A stretch of DNA of 33,443 bases, from NCBI GenBank assembly GCA_024695865.1, contig JAILHI010000047.1, positions 1 through 33,443 on the forward strand. The letters are read 5' to 3'. Numbering within the stretch: the first letter of the stretch is position 1; every line of letters begins with the position of its first letter. The notes beneath the pieces are model-generated. The model made no database searches and had not been told where the DNA came from. It saw only the letters and a list, made by a program, of their open reading frames with translations. This document shows, one piece after another, positions 24,184 to 32,339 of this stretch. Source of the stretch: Candidatus Gastranaerophilales bacterium (GTDB taxonomy: Bacteria; Cyanobacteriota; Vampirovibrionia; Gastranaerophilales; Gastranaerophilaceae). Both the position numbers and the translations under genes were made by a program.

Positions 24184-25479
24184 CTACTTTATTATCCCGA
24201 TTGATATTTTTATAAAAGAAACTATATCCTTAAACAGAGAAGAATATTTTCTTTCTTTTATAAAGTTCTTTATATATCTCCTGAACAACGATTTCTTCGG
24301 AATGTAGCCCGTTTGGGTAATAATTTCAAAAAACTCATTGATTTTTTCAGGATAATATCCAAAAAAGGATTCACTGTTATTATGTGCTGTTTTTACAGTA
24401 TCTTTGTACGTTTTTAAATCTTTATAGAAGGAAGTGTTTTTAAGTTTTTGTTCATATCTTGAAAGCATGGATTTTGAAAAATCGTTTGCATCAATTGCTT
24501 CAATCGCAGTTTCAGCGGCAAGTTTTCCGCTCAGCATGGCAATATTTGTGCCCTCAAAATGAACGTTATTGACGAGCATTGCCGCATCACCGACAATCAT
24601 AACCCCGTCATCATACAGTTTTGGTATAGCCTTAAAACCGCCTTCTGGTATCAGATGCGCAGAATATTCCAAAAGTTCACCGTCTTTTACCAGCGGCGCT
24701 ATTGCAGGCGTTTCTTTAAACAAATTCAAAAGTTCATTCGGCGTTATTTTGTTTTTGGTAAGTTCATCAAGATTAACACCTATTCCGACGGAAATGCTTT
24801 CTTTGTTTGTATAAATAAAGCCCAAACCCATCATTGACTTCATCGGCGAACCGATTATTTCAGTTACGCAGCCTTCATTTTCACCAAGATTAAATCTCTG
24901 TTCGATAACTTCTTTAGGCAGTTTTAAAACTTCTTTAACCCCGATTGCCGCTTCACTGTCTTTTATATCACGACGCATGCCAAGTTGTTTTGCAAGAAGT
25001 GAATTTACACCGTCCGCCAAAATAACAACATCAGCAAAAAAATCTTCTTCATCGGTTCTGATACCGACTACTTTTCCGTCTTTTTTCAAAACTTCCCTGA
25101 CCGTTGTCTGCGGGCTGAAATAGGCGCCGAGTTCAACCGCTCTGTCTGCACACCATTTATCCCATTTTGCACGCAAAACGGTATAACTCGTTGACGGTTT
25201 TTCCGACTTATAACTGACCGAAACGGAACTTTTATCGTCGTTGATAATATATCTGTGCTCTTTGTTTATTCGCTCTATCGGGGCTTCTTCTTTAAAGGTC
25301 GGATATAATTCATTGGTCGGATACTCGTAGATTGCGCCGCCGAACATGTTTTTGCTTCCCGCAAAATCACCGCGTTCAAGCAGGACAACTTTTTTGTTTG
25401 CCCTCGCAAGCGTTATGGCTGCTGCACTCCCCGCCGGCCCTGCTCCGACGATAATTACATCAACTTTGTTTTCAGTCAT
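24184..25479 (-). CDS. fixC: FAD-dependent electron-transfer flavoprotein:quinone oxidoreductase FixC
   Basis: A 431-residue flavoprotein of the geranylgeranyl reductase/FixC/ETF-QO group. It begins with the FAD-binding VIIVGAGPAGSAAA, an ERG acid at the end of the second strand and GSKNMFGGAIY. A second FAD motif, GVMIVGDAAMLVN, lies in the C-terminal half. The C-terminal 50 residues include amphipathic hydrophobic helices suited to membrane contact. With FixX it would pass electrons from an electron-transfer flavoprotein to quinone. The fixA and fixB genes are not in this window. I start at ATG 25479; an upstream in-frame TTG would add five residues. A TTGCGG-N17-TATAAT promoter lies upstream. 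Confidence 0.9.
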   Translation of the reverse strand: MTENKVDVIIVGAGPAGSAAAITLARANKKVVLLERGDFAGSKNMFGGAIYEYPTNELYPTFKEEAPIERINKEHRYIINDDKSSVSVSYKSEKPSTSYTVLRAKWDKWCADRAVELGAYFSPQTTVREVLKKDGKVVGIRTDEEDFFADVVILADGVNSLLAKQLGMRRDIKDSEAAIGVKEVLKLPKEVIEQRFNLGENEGCVTEIIGSPMKSMMGLGFIYTNKESISVGIGVNLDELTKNKITPNELLNLFKETPAIAPLVKDGELLEYSAHLIPEGGFKAIPKLYDDGVMIVGDAAMLVNNVHFEGTNIAMLSGKLAAETAIEAIDANDFSKSMLSRYEQKLKNTSFYKDLKTYKDTVKTAHNNSESFFGYYPEKINEFFEIITQTGYIPKKSLFRRYIKNFIKERKYSSLFKDIVSFIKISIGIIK

Positions 25480-25508
25480 CAGATATCCCAACAATGAACT
25501 ATTGATAT

Positions 25509-25537
25509 ATTATACAATTTTTTGTCATATTCCGCAA
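25509..25537 (-). promoter_or_regulatory. Promoter of the fixC-fixX-recJ operon
   Basis: On the minus strand, TTGCGG (25532-25537), a 17-bp spacer and a perfect TATAAT (25509-25514). The predicted start near 25502 leaves a leader of about 23 bases before the ATG at 25479, with GGGA seven bases before it. Confidence 0.55.
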
Positions 25538-25566
25538 TTATGTAAAGATGTATTTTCTTAAAATTT

Positions 25567-25595
25567 TTGCATCGGTTTTCATAAAATAGGATAAT
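25567..25595 (+). promoter_or_regulatory. Promoter of the amidase gene, leaderless geometry
   Basis: TTGCAT (25567-25572), a 17-bp spacer and GATAAT (25590-25595). Exactly six bases separate it from the ATG at 25602, and no Shine-Dalgarno is present. Confidence 0.55.
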
Positions 25596-25601
25596 TGACT
25601 T

Positions 25602-27080
25602 ATGAAAAACTTTTTTGGCATTTTATGTATAATTTCAATCTTTCTGTTCGGACAAAACGGGGCAAAGGCACTCGATATCATTTATCCGCAGCAGAAAAAA
25701 ATTAATGCGTGGAAAAATGAAACCTACGTTCTCGGCAATGTTCAAAACGGGGCAAAATTAACAATAAACGGAGAAGAGGTTAAAATTTATCCGCAAAATA
25801 TCTTTTGCCATATTGTAACCCTCAAAGGCGGTGAAAACAAAATCGTTATCGAAGAAACCACCTCAAAAGGCAAACAAACACAAATCTACACGGTAAACAA
25901 ACCCTTACCGCAAAAAACAGCACAAAAAAACAACGTTCAGACAAAAAAACCGCAAATTGTATGCTATAAAGACCTTTTGTCCGCAACAGTTATCACAGAC
26001 GGCGCCCCCGTCAGAGAAAAACCGTCCGTATGCGGAAACAGAATTTCTCACCTAAGCGAAAATACATCTTTATTGCTTGATGCGGAATTTTGCGACTGGT
26101 TCAGAATTTATACCGAAAACCCGAAAGAAACTCTGTGGATATACAAAAAAAACGTTAAAACCCTCTATCCCGTAAACAACAGATATCTTGCAAACATTAG
26201 AGATATTGATTTTTCAAAAGACAAACATTTTGAAAAAATGACCATCGCCCTCGATTTTCCTGTCCCGTACAAACTTTCCGAAAACGGAAACAATCTTGAA
26301 CTCACAATCTGGGGTATTAAAGACATTAGCGAAATACAGAGAAAACTAACAAAACAAAAAGTATTTCCAAACCTTGCGGTAAAGACTTTTGAAAACAATA
26401 ATCTGACACTTTTTATCCCGTCCGATGAAATCTTGTGGGGTTACGATGCAGAATACAACCGCAATGAACTGATTTTTTCCAAAAGAAAACAGCCCAAAAT
26501 TAACCCAAACAAACCCTTGAACAATCAGATAATCTGTATAGATGCGGGGCATGGCGGAAAAGAAAAAGGCACCGTGGGGCCGTCAAGAATACCCGAAAAA
26601 GACGTTAACCTCGCAATCTCTCTGTTTTTGAAGCAGGAACTTGAAAAAAACGGCGCAAAAGTCGTTATGACAAGAGAAACAGACACAGACACCGAAATCT
26701 ACGGACGTCCCGAATTTGCAAAAAAAGAACAGGCAATAATGCTAATCAGTATCCACGCAAACTCTATGGTTGACGGAAACCCTTACAAAAATCACGGTGT
26801 TGAAACCTATTATTATCACCCGCAGGCAAAAAACCTCGCCGACACCATAAAAAAACAAATGGTAAAAGAACTCGGTCTGCAGGATAACGGCACAAATTAT
26901 GCAAGTTTTGTGCTCACAAGACCCGCCATGCCCGTTTCCGTTCTCGTTGAAGTTGCATATATGCCAAACCCTTACGAATATTTGAAACTTATCGACAAAA
27001 ACTTTCAGCAAAAGACAGCCGTTTCAATCTGCAACGGGCTGAAAAATTATTTTTCAAACCAAATTCCGAAGAAAAATTAA
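25602..27080 (+). CDS. N-acetylmuramoyl-L-alanine amidase (SH3b-AMIN-Amidase_3)
   Basis: A zinc amidase that cuts between muramic acid and the stem peptide in the periplasm, typically in cell separation. The 492 residues start with a signal peptide ending near AKA (21-23). A bacterial SH3-like segment (about 125-185) contains APVREKPS. An AMIN-like beta segment (about 195-250) targets peptidoglycan in related enzymes. The C-terminal Amidase_3 domain (about 312-490) keeps the zinc ligands H317 (DAGHGG), E332 (PEKDVNL) and H385 (SIHANS), and catalytic E450 (VEVAYM). It is probably monocistronic and leaderless, and converges with the phosphatase gene 8 bp away without a visible terminator. Confidence 0.92.
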   Translation: MKNFFGILCIISIFLFGQNGAKALDIIYPQQKKINAWKNETYVLGNVQNGAKLTINGEEVKIYPQNIFCHIVTLKGGENKIVIEETTSKGKQTQIYTVNKPLPQKTAQKNNVQTKKPQIVCYKDLLSATVITDGAPVREKPSVCGNRISHLSENTSLLLDAEFCDWFRIYTENPKETLWIYKKNVKTLYPVNNRYLANIRDIDFSKDKHFEKMTIALDFPVPYKLSENGNNLELTIWGIKDISEIQRKLTKQKVFPNLAVKTFENNNLTLFIPSDEILWGYDAEYNRNELIFSKRKQPKINPNKPLNNQIICIDAGHGGKEKGTVGPSRIPEKDVNLAISLFLKQELEKNGAKVVMTRETDTDTEIYGRPEFAKKEQAIMLISIHANSMVDGNPYKNHGVETYYYHPQAKNLADTIKKQMVKELGLQDNGTNYASFVLTRPAMPVSVLVEVAYMPNPYEYLKLIDKNFQQKTAVSICNGLKNYFSNQIPKKN

Positions 27081-27088
27081 ATCAAAAT

Positions 27089-28798
27089 TTATGTTTCTTC
27101 TTCGGCGGATTCGTCAATAACTCTGATATCCTGCGGAACTGTCAGTTTATAATCAAGTTTTTTAACCCCTGCAAGCAGACAGTCATTAGCCGTCTTACCT
27201 AGGTGTTCAAACTCGGAATCAAGATTTTTGACATCTTCAATCGTGGTTTTTTCAAACAATTTTTGAGTTACTGCGGTTTTATAACTTCTTGAAAAATCTA
27301 TCGGTTCCCATTCGCCGTCTTTATTCATAATTTTTATGTATTTAGCGACCTCGGACATATCCTCGCAGCCTTCGTTTTGAAGTCTTATCATATTACCTCT
27401 GTCAAACTGCAGGCCCGACCAGCCCATTAATACGTTTCTGGTTTTGTTCTGGTTATTTTCTCTGACGTTCTGGTAAACCATTTTCGTAATGGTTTCGCCG
27501 TTAAAACTGCCCACACGGATTTTTGCATCTTTTTCGATAAGACCGCTCATCAAATCCATTAACTGCATATTCGTTACGGGATTATCTTTATCCACCTGGA
27601 TTTCCTGTCTGAAAGCAGAGGTGTTCATCATAAACAACTCTGTATCGGGGTGAGTGGTTTTAATATCCTCTTTAATCGTATCCGTAACAAGTTTTGCAAG
27701 CGGGTTATCTGCATAACGGATATTGCCGATTGATAATTTGTTTGAACCTGCGGGGTCGGTAATCTGAACAAGACCCACCGTATCCTTTTCAAAGGTTTTG
27801 TCAAACATTTCTTTAAATTTTGCATCCTGGTCTTGCAACTGAACATACAAAGTCTTTGAACTGAAAGAATATTTACCGTCGTCGTCAAAATGAACGTTTA
27901 CGGCGTCCATAAGTTTTGCATTTTCTGAAAGCGAGCAGACAAGTGTCTTTTTGCCCGTAGCGGCGCTTGTAAATTCAGAGGTTTCGTCCTTGTGGTCGTG
28001 TCCGTTCAGAACCAAATCTATATCACAGTGGTTACAAAGCATTTGAACAACTTTTTGTCCCGCATGATTTAAAAGCATTACGGGTGAATTGGGGTTTTCT
28101 TCTTTAAACTGCGCAATTTTTTCGTTAAAGGTTTTATAAGTTTCCTGTAAATCTTCTTCGCTTATATTGACTTCTTTTTTGCTGTTTCTGTCCAAAATAT
28201 CCAAATCATCGACTAAACCCTTGCAATAGTAGTCCATATTCGGACAAACCATACCCAAAACGAGCATTTTATGTACTTTATCGGGGTCTTTGTCATCGGG
28301 AACTTCCAAAACGGTTGCCTCAGCAAACTTCTTCTGCGCTTCGGGTTCCAACGAAGTGATAGACTTTGAATCGTCAATATCAACGTTTGTCATAACCGTT
28401 GTCATATCGCACTGTTTGGTTTTTGAAAACAGGTAGGAATCCCCGCCTTCAAGACAGTGGTTTCCGGGGGTGTAAAGGGTGCTTAAAGAGCCTGTATTCG
28501 ACTTCATTCTCTCGATAAAATCACCCAAAAACTTGCCCTGCATATCGCCGATGGTTTCTTTAAAAGATAAATAACCCTTTCTTGTCGGGTTCATAAACCA
28601 GTCGCCGACAACGGCAAGAACATTTTTATTGCTCTTATTCTGTGAATCGGGGTGAATTTCTTCCTTGTGCTTTTCGTAAGTGTCACAAATTGCAGCCGTT
28701 TTTTCAATCTGTCCGTGAGTATCACTGAAAGCGGCAATGTTAATATTTGCCTGACCGAAATTAAATTGCTTGCCCTGCGGCATTTTTGAAATATCCAT
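27089..28798 (-). CDS. Two-domain metallophosphoesterase / 5'-nucleotidase-like protein
   Basis: The 569 residues have a calcineurin-like N-terminal domain with metal ligands D26 and H28 (FSDTHG), D66 (VVGDWF), N113-H114 (PGNHC), H245 (LLNHAG) and H267-H269 (NGHDHKD). A 5'-nucleotidase-type C-terminal domain (about 335-530) includes NTSAFRQEI. Secreted 5'-nucleotidases carry a signal peptide; this protein has none and should be cytoplasmic. GNHC replaces the usual GNHE/GNHD. The substrate is unknown: nucleotides or other phosphomonoesters are possible. An AAGGGTG lies before the ATG and TATAAT occurs about 30 bases upstream. The 111 bp upstream (28799-28909) holds only this promoter region. 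Confidence 0.85.
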   Translation of the reverse strand: MDISKMPQGKQFNFGQANINIAAFSDTHGQIEKTAAICDTYEKHKEEIHPDSQNKSNKNVLAVVGDWFMNPTRKGYLSFKETIGDMQGKFLGDFIERMKSNTGSLSTLYTPGNHCLEGGDSYLFSKTKQCDMTTVMTNVDIDDSKSITSLEPEAQKKFAEATVLEVPDDKDPDKVHKMLVLGMVCPNMDYYCKGLVDDLDILDRNSKKEVNISEEDLQETYKTFNEKIAQFKEENPNSPVMLLNHAGQKVVQMLCNHCDIDLVLNGHDHKDETSEFTSAATGKKTLVCSLSENAKLMDAVNVHFDDDGKYSFSSKTLYVQLQDQDAKFKEMFDKTFEKDTVGLVQITDPAGSNKLSIGNIRYADNPLAKLVTDTIKEDIKTTHPDTELFMMNTSAFRQEIQVDKDNPVTNMQLMDLMSGLIEKDAKIRVGSFNGETITKMVYQNVRENNQNKTRNVLMGWSGLQFDRGNMIRLQNEGCEDMSEVAKYIKIMNKDGEWEPIDFSRSYKTAVTQKLFEKTTIEDVKNLDSEFEHLGKTANDCLLAGVKKLDYKLTVPQDIRVIDESAEEET

Positions 28799-28909
28799 AG
28801 TTCACCCTTGTTTTTTACACTTCAATTATAAATCATTATGATGCATTTTTTTGTTATTTTCATGGGTATTATAACATATTTCTTTAAAAATTGTTACATG
28901 AAAAAGAAT

Positions 28910-29251
28910 TTACCACTTTTTAAAAACAAAAAAGACGGCAAGGACTATCAATATAAAGCCCAGAATATAATTCCACTTTAAATTTTCTTTTAAATAAAGA
29001 ATGGAAAAAAACGAAAACACGATGAGTGTTATCGCTTCCTGCATGACTTTCAATTGGGCGGCATCGTAGTATTCATGCCCTATTCTGTTTGCGGGAACCT
29101 GAAAACAGTATTCAAAAAGCGCTATGCCCCAACTGACAAGAATAACAACCCAGAGCGCCGTACTTTTAAATTTTAAATGACCGTACCAAGCAAACGTCAT
29201 AAAGATATTTGATATCAAAAGCAGTAATATCGGTGAAAACTGACGAAACAT
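28910..29251 (-). CDS. DUF486-family small membrane protein
   Basis: The 113 residues form four predicted membrane helices, with the motifs SNIFMTFAWYGHLK near the start and an EYCFQVPANRIGH loop in the middle, as in the DUF486 family of drug/metabolite-transporter-like proteins. It resembles half an EamA unit and may act as a dimer. No substrate is known. The ATG overlaps the aroF stop by one base (TAATG), so it is translated from the aroF message. The tie to an aromatic-pathway gene hints at a linked metabolite, but this is only association. Confidence 0.85.
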   Translation of the reverse strand: MFRQFSPILLLLISNIFMTFAWYGHLKFKSTALWVVILVSWGIALFEYCFQVPANRIGHEYYDAAQLKVMQEAITLIVFSFFSILYLKENLKWNYILGFILIVLAVFFVFKKW

Positions 29252-30264
29252 TATTTTAATTCTTTCCCAACTATTTCCGCAATCTTATTAATATCGGAAT
29301 ACAATTTATCAAAATCATCGGGCGTCAGAGATTGCGCACCATCACAAATTGCACATTCTGGGTGCGGGTGAACTTCAATTTCAAGCCCGTCACAGCCTGC
29401 TGCAATTGCGGCTTTTGACATAGGAGCAACTTTATCCCGAAGCCCCGTTGCGTGACTCGGGTCAACAATTACGGGCAAATGAGAAAGTTTTTTGACAACG
29501 GGTATCGCCGACAAATCCAAAGTGTTTCTCGTCATCGGCTCAAAAGTCCTTATACCTCTTTCGCAGAGCATAACCTGTTCATTTCCGCCGGACAGAACGT
29601 ATTCCGCCGACATCAGCCATTCCTCGATAGTTGCTGACAAACCTCTTTTAATCAAAACAGGCTTGTTAATCTGTCCGAGTTCTTTTAACAGATTAAAATT
29701 CTGCATATTTCTTGCGCCAACCTGCAAAATATCAACATACTTTTCCATCAAAGGAATCTGCGCAATTTCCATAACCTCGGAAATTACCGCCAGACCATAT
29801 TTATCGGCAACTTTTTTGATTATCTTCAAACCGTCCTCGCCCATACCCTGAAAAGAATAAGGTGAGGTTCTCGGCTTAAAAGCGCCGCCTCTTATGGTCT
29901 TTACACCAATAGCGGCTAATTTTTCTGCCGCTTCTTCCATTTGCGCTTCAGATTCAATCGTACAGGGGCCCGCAATAATACCCGCATACCTGCCACCGAA
30001 TTTGGCATCTTTAACCTCTAATACCGTATCATCGGGCTTGAAAGTTCTGCTTGCCAACTTGTAACTCGATGTAATTTTGACAACTTCCCTTACACCAGCA
30101 AGCAGTTCGATATTTCTTTTATCAATGGTTTTTCCGCCGACACAGCCGATAACCGTCTGCACTTCGCCCTTTGAAATGTGTGCCGTAAAGCCCTGTTTTT
30201 CAATAAAACTGACTACATTTTCTATGTTGGCTTCACTTGCCTGCGGCTGCATAATTATTAGCAT
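29251..30264 (-). CDS. aroF: 3-deoxy-7-phosphoheptulonate synthase (DAHP synthase)
   Basis: Condenses phosphoenolpyruvate and erythrose-4-phosphate, the entry step to aromatic amino acids. The 337 residues have an N-terminal ferredoxin-like regulatory domain (about 1-70), which in Thermotoga-type enzymes mediates feedback control by aromatic amino acids. The type I aldolase barrel follows, with AGPCTIES, GGAFKPRTSPYSFQG, LQVGARNMQNF, CERGIRTFE and VDPSHATG. GGAG lies eight bases before the ATG at 30264; an internal ATG four codons later is less well placed. A minus-strand TATAAT at 30299-30304 is a likely -10, in the 50-bp gap after radical SAM gene C. Confidence 0.95.
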   Translation of the reverse strand: MLIIMQPQASEANIENVVSFIEKQGFTAHISKGEVQTVIGCVGGKTIDKRNIELLAGVREVVKITSSYKLASRTFKPDDTVLEVKDAKFGGRYAGIIAGPCTIESEAQMEEAAEKLAAIGVKTIRGGAFKPRTSPYSFQGMGEDGLKIIKKVADKYGLAVISEVMEIAQIPLMEKYVDILQVGARNMQNFNLLKELGQINKPVLIKRGLSATIEEWLMSAEYVLSGGNEQVMLCERGIRTFEPMTRNTLDLSAIPVVKKLSHLPVIVDPSHATGLRDKVAPMSKAAIAAGCDGLEIEVHPHPECAICDGAQSLTPDDFDKLYSDINKIAEIVGKELK

Positions 30265-30314
30265 ATCTTTTCTCCGACTGTCGATTTATTGCATAACAAT
30301 TATATTACAAAAAT

Positions 30315-31310
30315 TTATTTTGATGAAAAACCTTTTTCCAAAACACTGCGTGTATAAGGCGGAATATCAAAAACCATATTGTTTTCCCTGCAAACGTTTT
30401 CCGCATGGTGAACAAGGTCGTAATAATGCTTCGGAATAGTAAAAGGCCCGTCGATTATATCTCTGTAATCGATATCCACAACAATTGTTCTTACGCCGAT
30501 TTCAAGCATTTTATCCGTAAAAAGTTTCATCTCGTCAAGATTATCGTTATAACCGTTAACAATAATGTATTTCACAATAACGGCATCATTACCCGTCGCT
30601 GTGATATATCTTTTCAGATTTTCAACCGACTTATCGAATTTATCCACCTGTTTGATTTTCAGATAAGTTTCACGGCAGCCCGCATCAAGTGCGGTGCAAA
30701 CCTCGCCCTTTTTCATTTTCAGGAGATTTTCTATCAGCGGCATATAAACAATATTGTTTGTCGGAATATAAATCGTTCCGACACCCCTTTTCATAAAGGT
30801 ATCTATAATTTCCTCATGGTTTTTAAGGCAGGAAATATTACCGCCCTGAAAATCTATATAAAGTTTTTCGGTATCAATAAGATCGTTGTCGTACAGTTCA
30901 TTTATAAATTTCAGAACGTCAAACAAAACGGGCTTGTTCATATCCTCTTTAATTTTTTCGAGGGTTCTGTTTGCCTGTGTGCAGTATATACAAGCACAAT
31001 TACACTGAGTATAGTGATTAAGGGTAATTTTATTTATTCTTAAATCGGAAACAGGCTGATAATCCTGCAAATGCACACAATCGGTGCAACCCTTCGGGAT
31101 TTCGCCGTGTTTTAACATTTCTATATACTTTTTTTTCGTTTTTACAAAACTTTTAATCGACTCTTTTTCGGAAAGTTTTTCAACGAAGGCAGGCCCGATA
31201 TTCGCACTGCAGCAGGGTTCAAGAGTATTCCTGCTTGTAAAATGCAGATTGGTATTCATTAACGGGCACATATATGATTTTTTAGGTTTAAAAAGATTTA
31301 AAAAATTCAT
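30315..31310 (-). CDS. Radical SAM protein, N-terminal cysteine module, GGN variant (paralogue C)
   Basis: A 331-residue member of the same paralogue family as genes A, B and D. N-terminal cysteines are C15, C33-C34 and CTDC at 75-78. The radical SAM motif is C103-x3-C107-x2-C110, within CNCACIYC. The usual SAM-binding GGEP is replaced by FQGGNIS (GGN at 156-158). The signatures DAGCRETYLKIKQVDKFD and KYIIVNGYND match the paralogues. The cluster ligands are intact, so the enzyme is probably active. A TATTAT ends six bases before the ATG. The divergent paralogue D starts only 36 bp away. Substrate unknown. Confidence 0.83.
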   Translation of the reverse strand: MNFLNLFKPKKSYMCPLMNTNLHFTSRNTLEPCCSANIGPAFVEKLSEKESIKSFVKTKKKYIEMLKHGEIPKGCTDCVHLQDYQPVSDLRINKITLNHYTQCNCACIYCTQANRTLEKIKEDMNKPVLFDVLKFINELYDNDLIDTEKLYIDFQGGNISCLKNHEEIIDTFMKRGVGTIYIPTNNIVYMPLIENLLKMKKGEVCTALDAGCRETYLKIKQVDKFDKSVENLKRYITATGNDAVIVKYIIVNGYNDNLDEMKLFTDKMLEIGVRTIVVDIDYRDIIDGPFTIPKHYYDLVHHAENVCRENNMVFDIPPYTRSVLEKGFSSK

Positions 31311-31311
31311 A

Positions 31312-31340
31312 TTAAAATAATAGCATAATTTTTGTATAAT
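31312..31340 (+). promoter_or_regulatory. Promoter of radical SAM paralogue D, leaderless geometry
   Basis: TTAAAA (31312-31317), a 17-bp spacer and a perfect TATAAT (31335-31340). Six bases separate it from the ATG at 31347. It overlaps the promoter of the divergent paralogue C. Confidence 0.6.
31317..31322 (-). promoter_or_regulatory. -10 element of radical SAM paralogue C, leaderless geometry
   Basis: On the minus strand, TATTAT ends six bases before the ATG at 31310. No good -35 lies at 16-18 bp spacing, so this promoter would be weaker or need an activator. Confidence 0.45.
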
Positions 31341-31346
31341 AGAGTT

Positions 31347-32339
31347 ATGAGAAAAAGATATTTTTGCAAAAGATTAAATGAAACTTTAGATTTTGATGCA
31401 CTCAAGGTTTTTTACTGCTGTGCAACAAGAACGGGGCCGTCGATAGATATCCCGAAACCCGATAAAGTAAAAGACATCATAACAAAAAGAAACTCTTTGA
31501 TTAAAATGCTTGACAGAGGCGATATTCCCGAAGAATGTCAGGGCTGTTTTGATTTAAGGGAACAGGAAAAACCGAAGAATCTTCTTTTCAGCCTTTTTTC
31601 AAAACCTCCGAAAGCAAAAATGATTATCGTCAAACATTTCAAACAATGTGATTGCAGTTGTATTTACTGTTGCGAACAGTATCTTTCGGGCAGAAAAATC
31701 GTTTTAAAATCAAAAAAAAGCGATTACTACGATTTACTTCCCATCATCAAAGAATGTTACAAACAGGACATTATAGACAAAAAAAATCTTGATGTGCATT
31801 TTCAGGGCGGAAATGTATCCGTTTTGGACGAATTTGAAGATTTAGTCGATATTTTTATGCAAAACGGGGTCAAAAGGGTAGAAATTGCCACAAACGGTAT
31901 CGTTTATCTTCCGAAGATTGCCGAAATTGCGGACAAAACCTTTGTGGATATCAATATTTCAATTGATTCGGGCTGTCGGGAAACCTTTAAAAAAATCAAA
32001 ACCGTAGATAAATTTGACGATGTTGTCGAAAATCTCAAAAAGTATGTCAAACTGCCTGTTCTTTTGCGTTTAAAATACATTCTCGTCAGAGGATATAACG
32101 ACAACAAAGAAGAACTTCAAAAGTATATTAATCTTATGAAAGAAATCGGCATTACAAATTCCGAACTTATGATAGACCAGTGTGATAAAGAATTTCTTCA
32201 GGACGGTGAATTTAAAATTCCCGAATATTACTACGAACTGTTTGATTTTTACAAAAAAGAATGTCTTGCAAACGGCATCAATCCGACCATTTGGGAATAT
32301 ATAGAAGAAATCTTAAAAAAGGGTTCATTTTTTAAATAA
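31347..32339 (+). CDS. Radical SAM protein, N-terminal cysteine module, GGN variant (paralogue D)
   Basis: I place the start at ATG 31347 (330 residues). An in-frame TTG at 31332 would begin inside the promoter. N-terminal cysteines are C7, C24-C25 and CQGC at 64-67. The radical SAM motif is C101-x3-C105-x2-C108, within CDCSCIYCC. GGE is replaced by FQGGNVS (GGN at 154-156), as in paralogue C. The signatures DSGCRETFKKIKTVDKFD and KYILVRGYND define the family. It resembles paralogue C most closely in the GGN feature, which suggests a duplication followed by inversion. Its last 15 bases overlap the end of the convergent gene at 32325. Confidence 0.85.
   Translation: MRKRYFCKRLNETLDFDALKVFYCCATRTGPSIDIPKPDKVKDIITKRNSLIKMLDRGDIPEECQGCFDLREQEKPKNLLFSLFSKPPKAKMIIVKHFKQCDCSCIYCCEQYLSGRKIVLKSKKSDYYDLLPIIKECYKQDIIDKKNLDVHFQGGNVSVLDEFEDLVDIFMQNGVKRVEIATNGIVYLPKIAEIADKTFVDINISIDSGCRETFKKIKTVDKFDDVVENLKKYVKLPVLLRLKYILVRGYNDNKEELQKYINLMKEIGITNSELMIDQCDKEFLQDGEFKIPEYYYELFDFYKKECLANGINPTIWEYIEEILKKGSFFK

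Noticed and set aside
30405-31043. 212-codon plus-strand open frame opposite radical SAM C
   Set aside because: It is wholly antisense to a gene with clear family motifs, has no Shine-Dalgarno or promoter, and its composition (Ile, Asn, Phe) is what the reverse of that gene would give.
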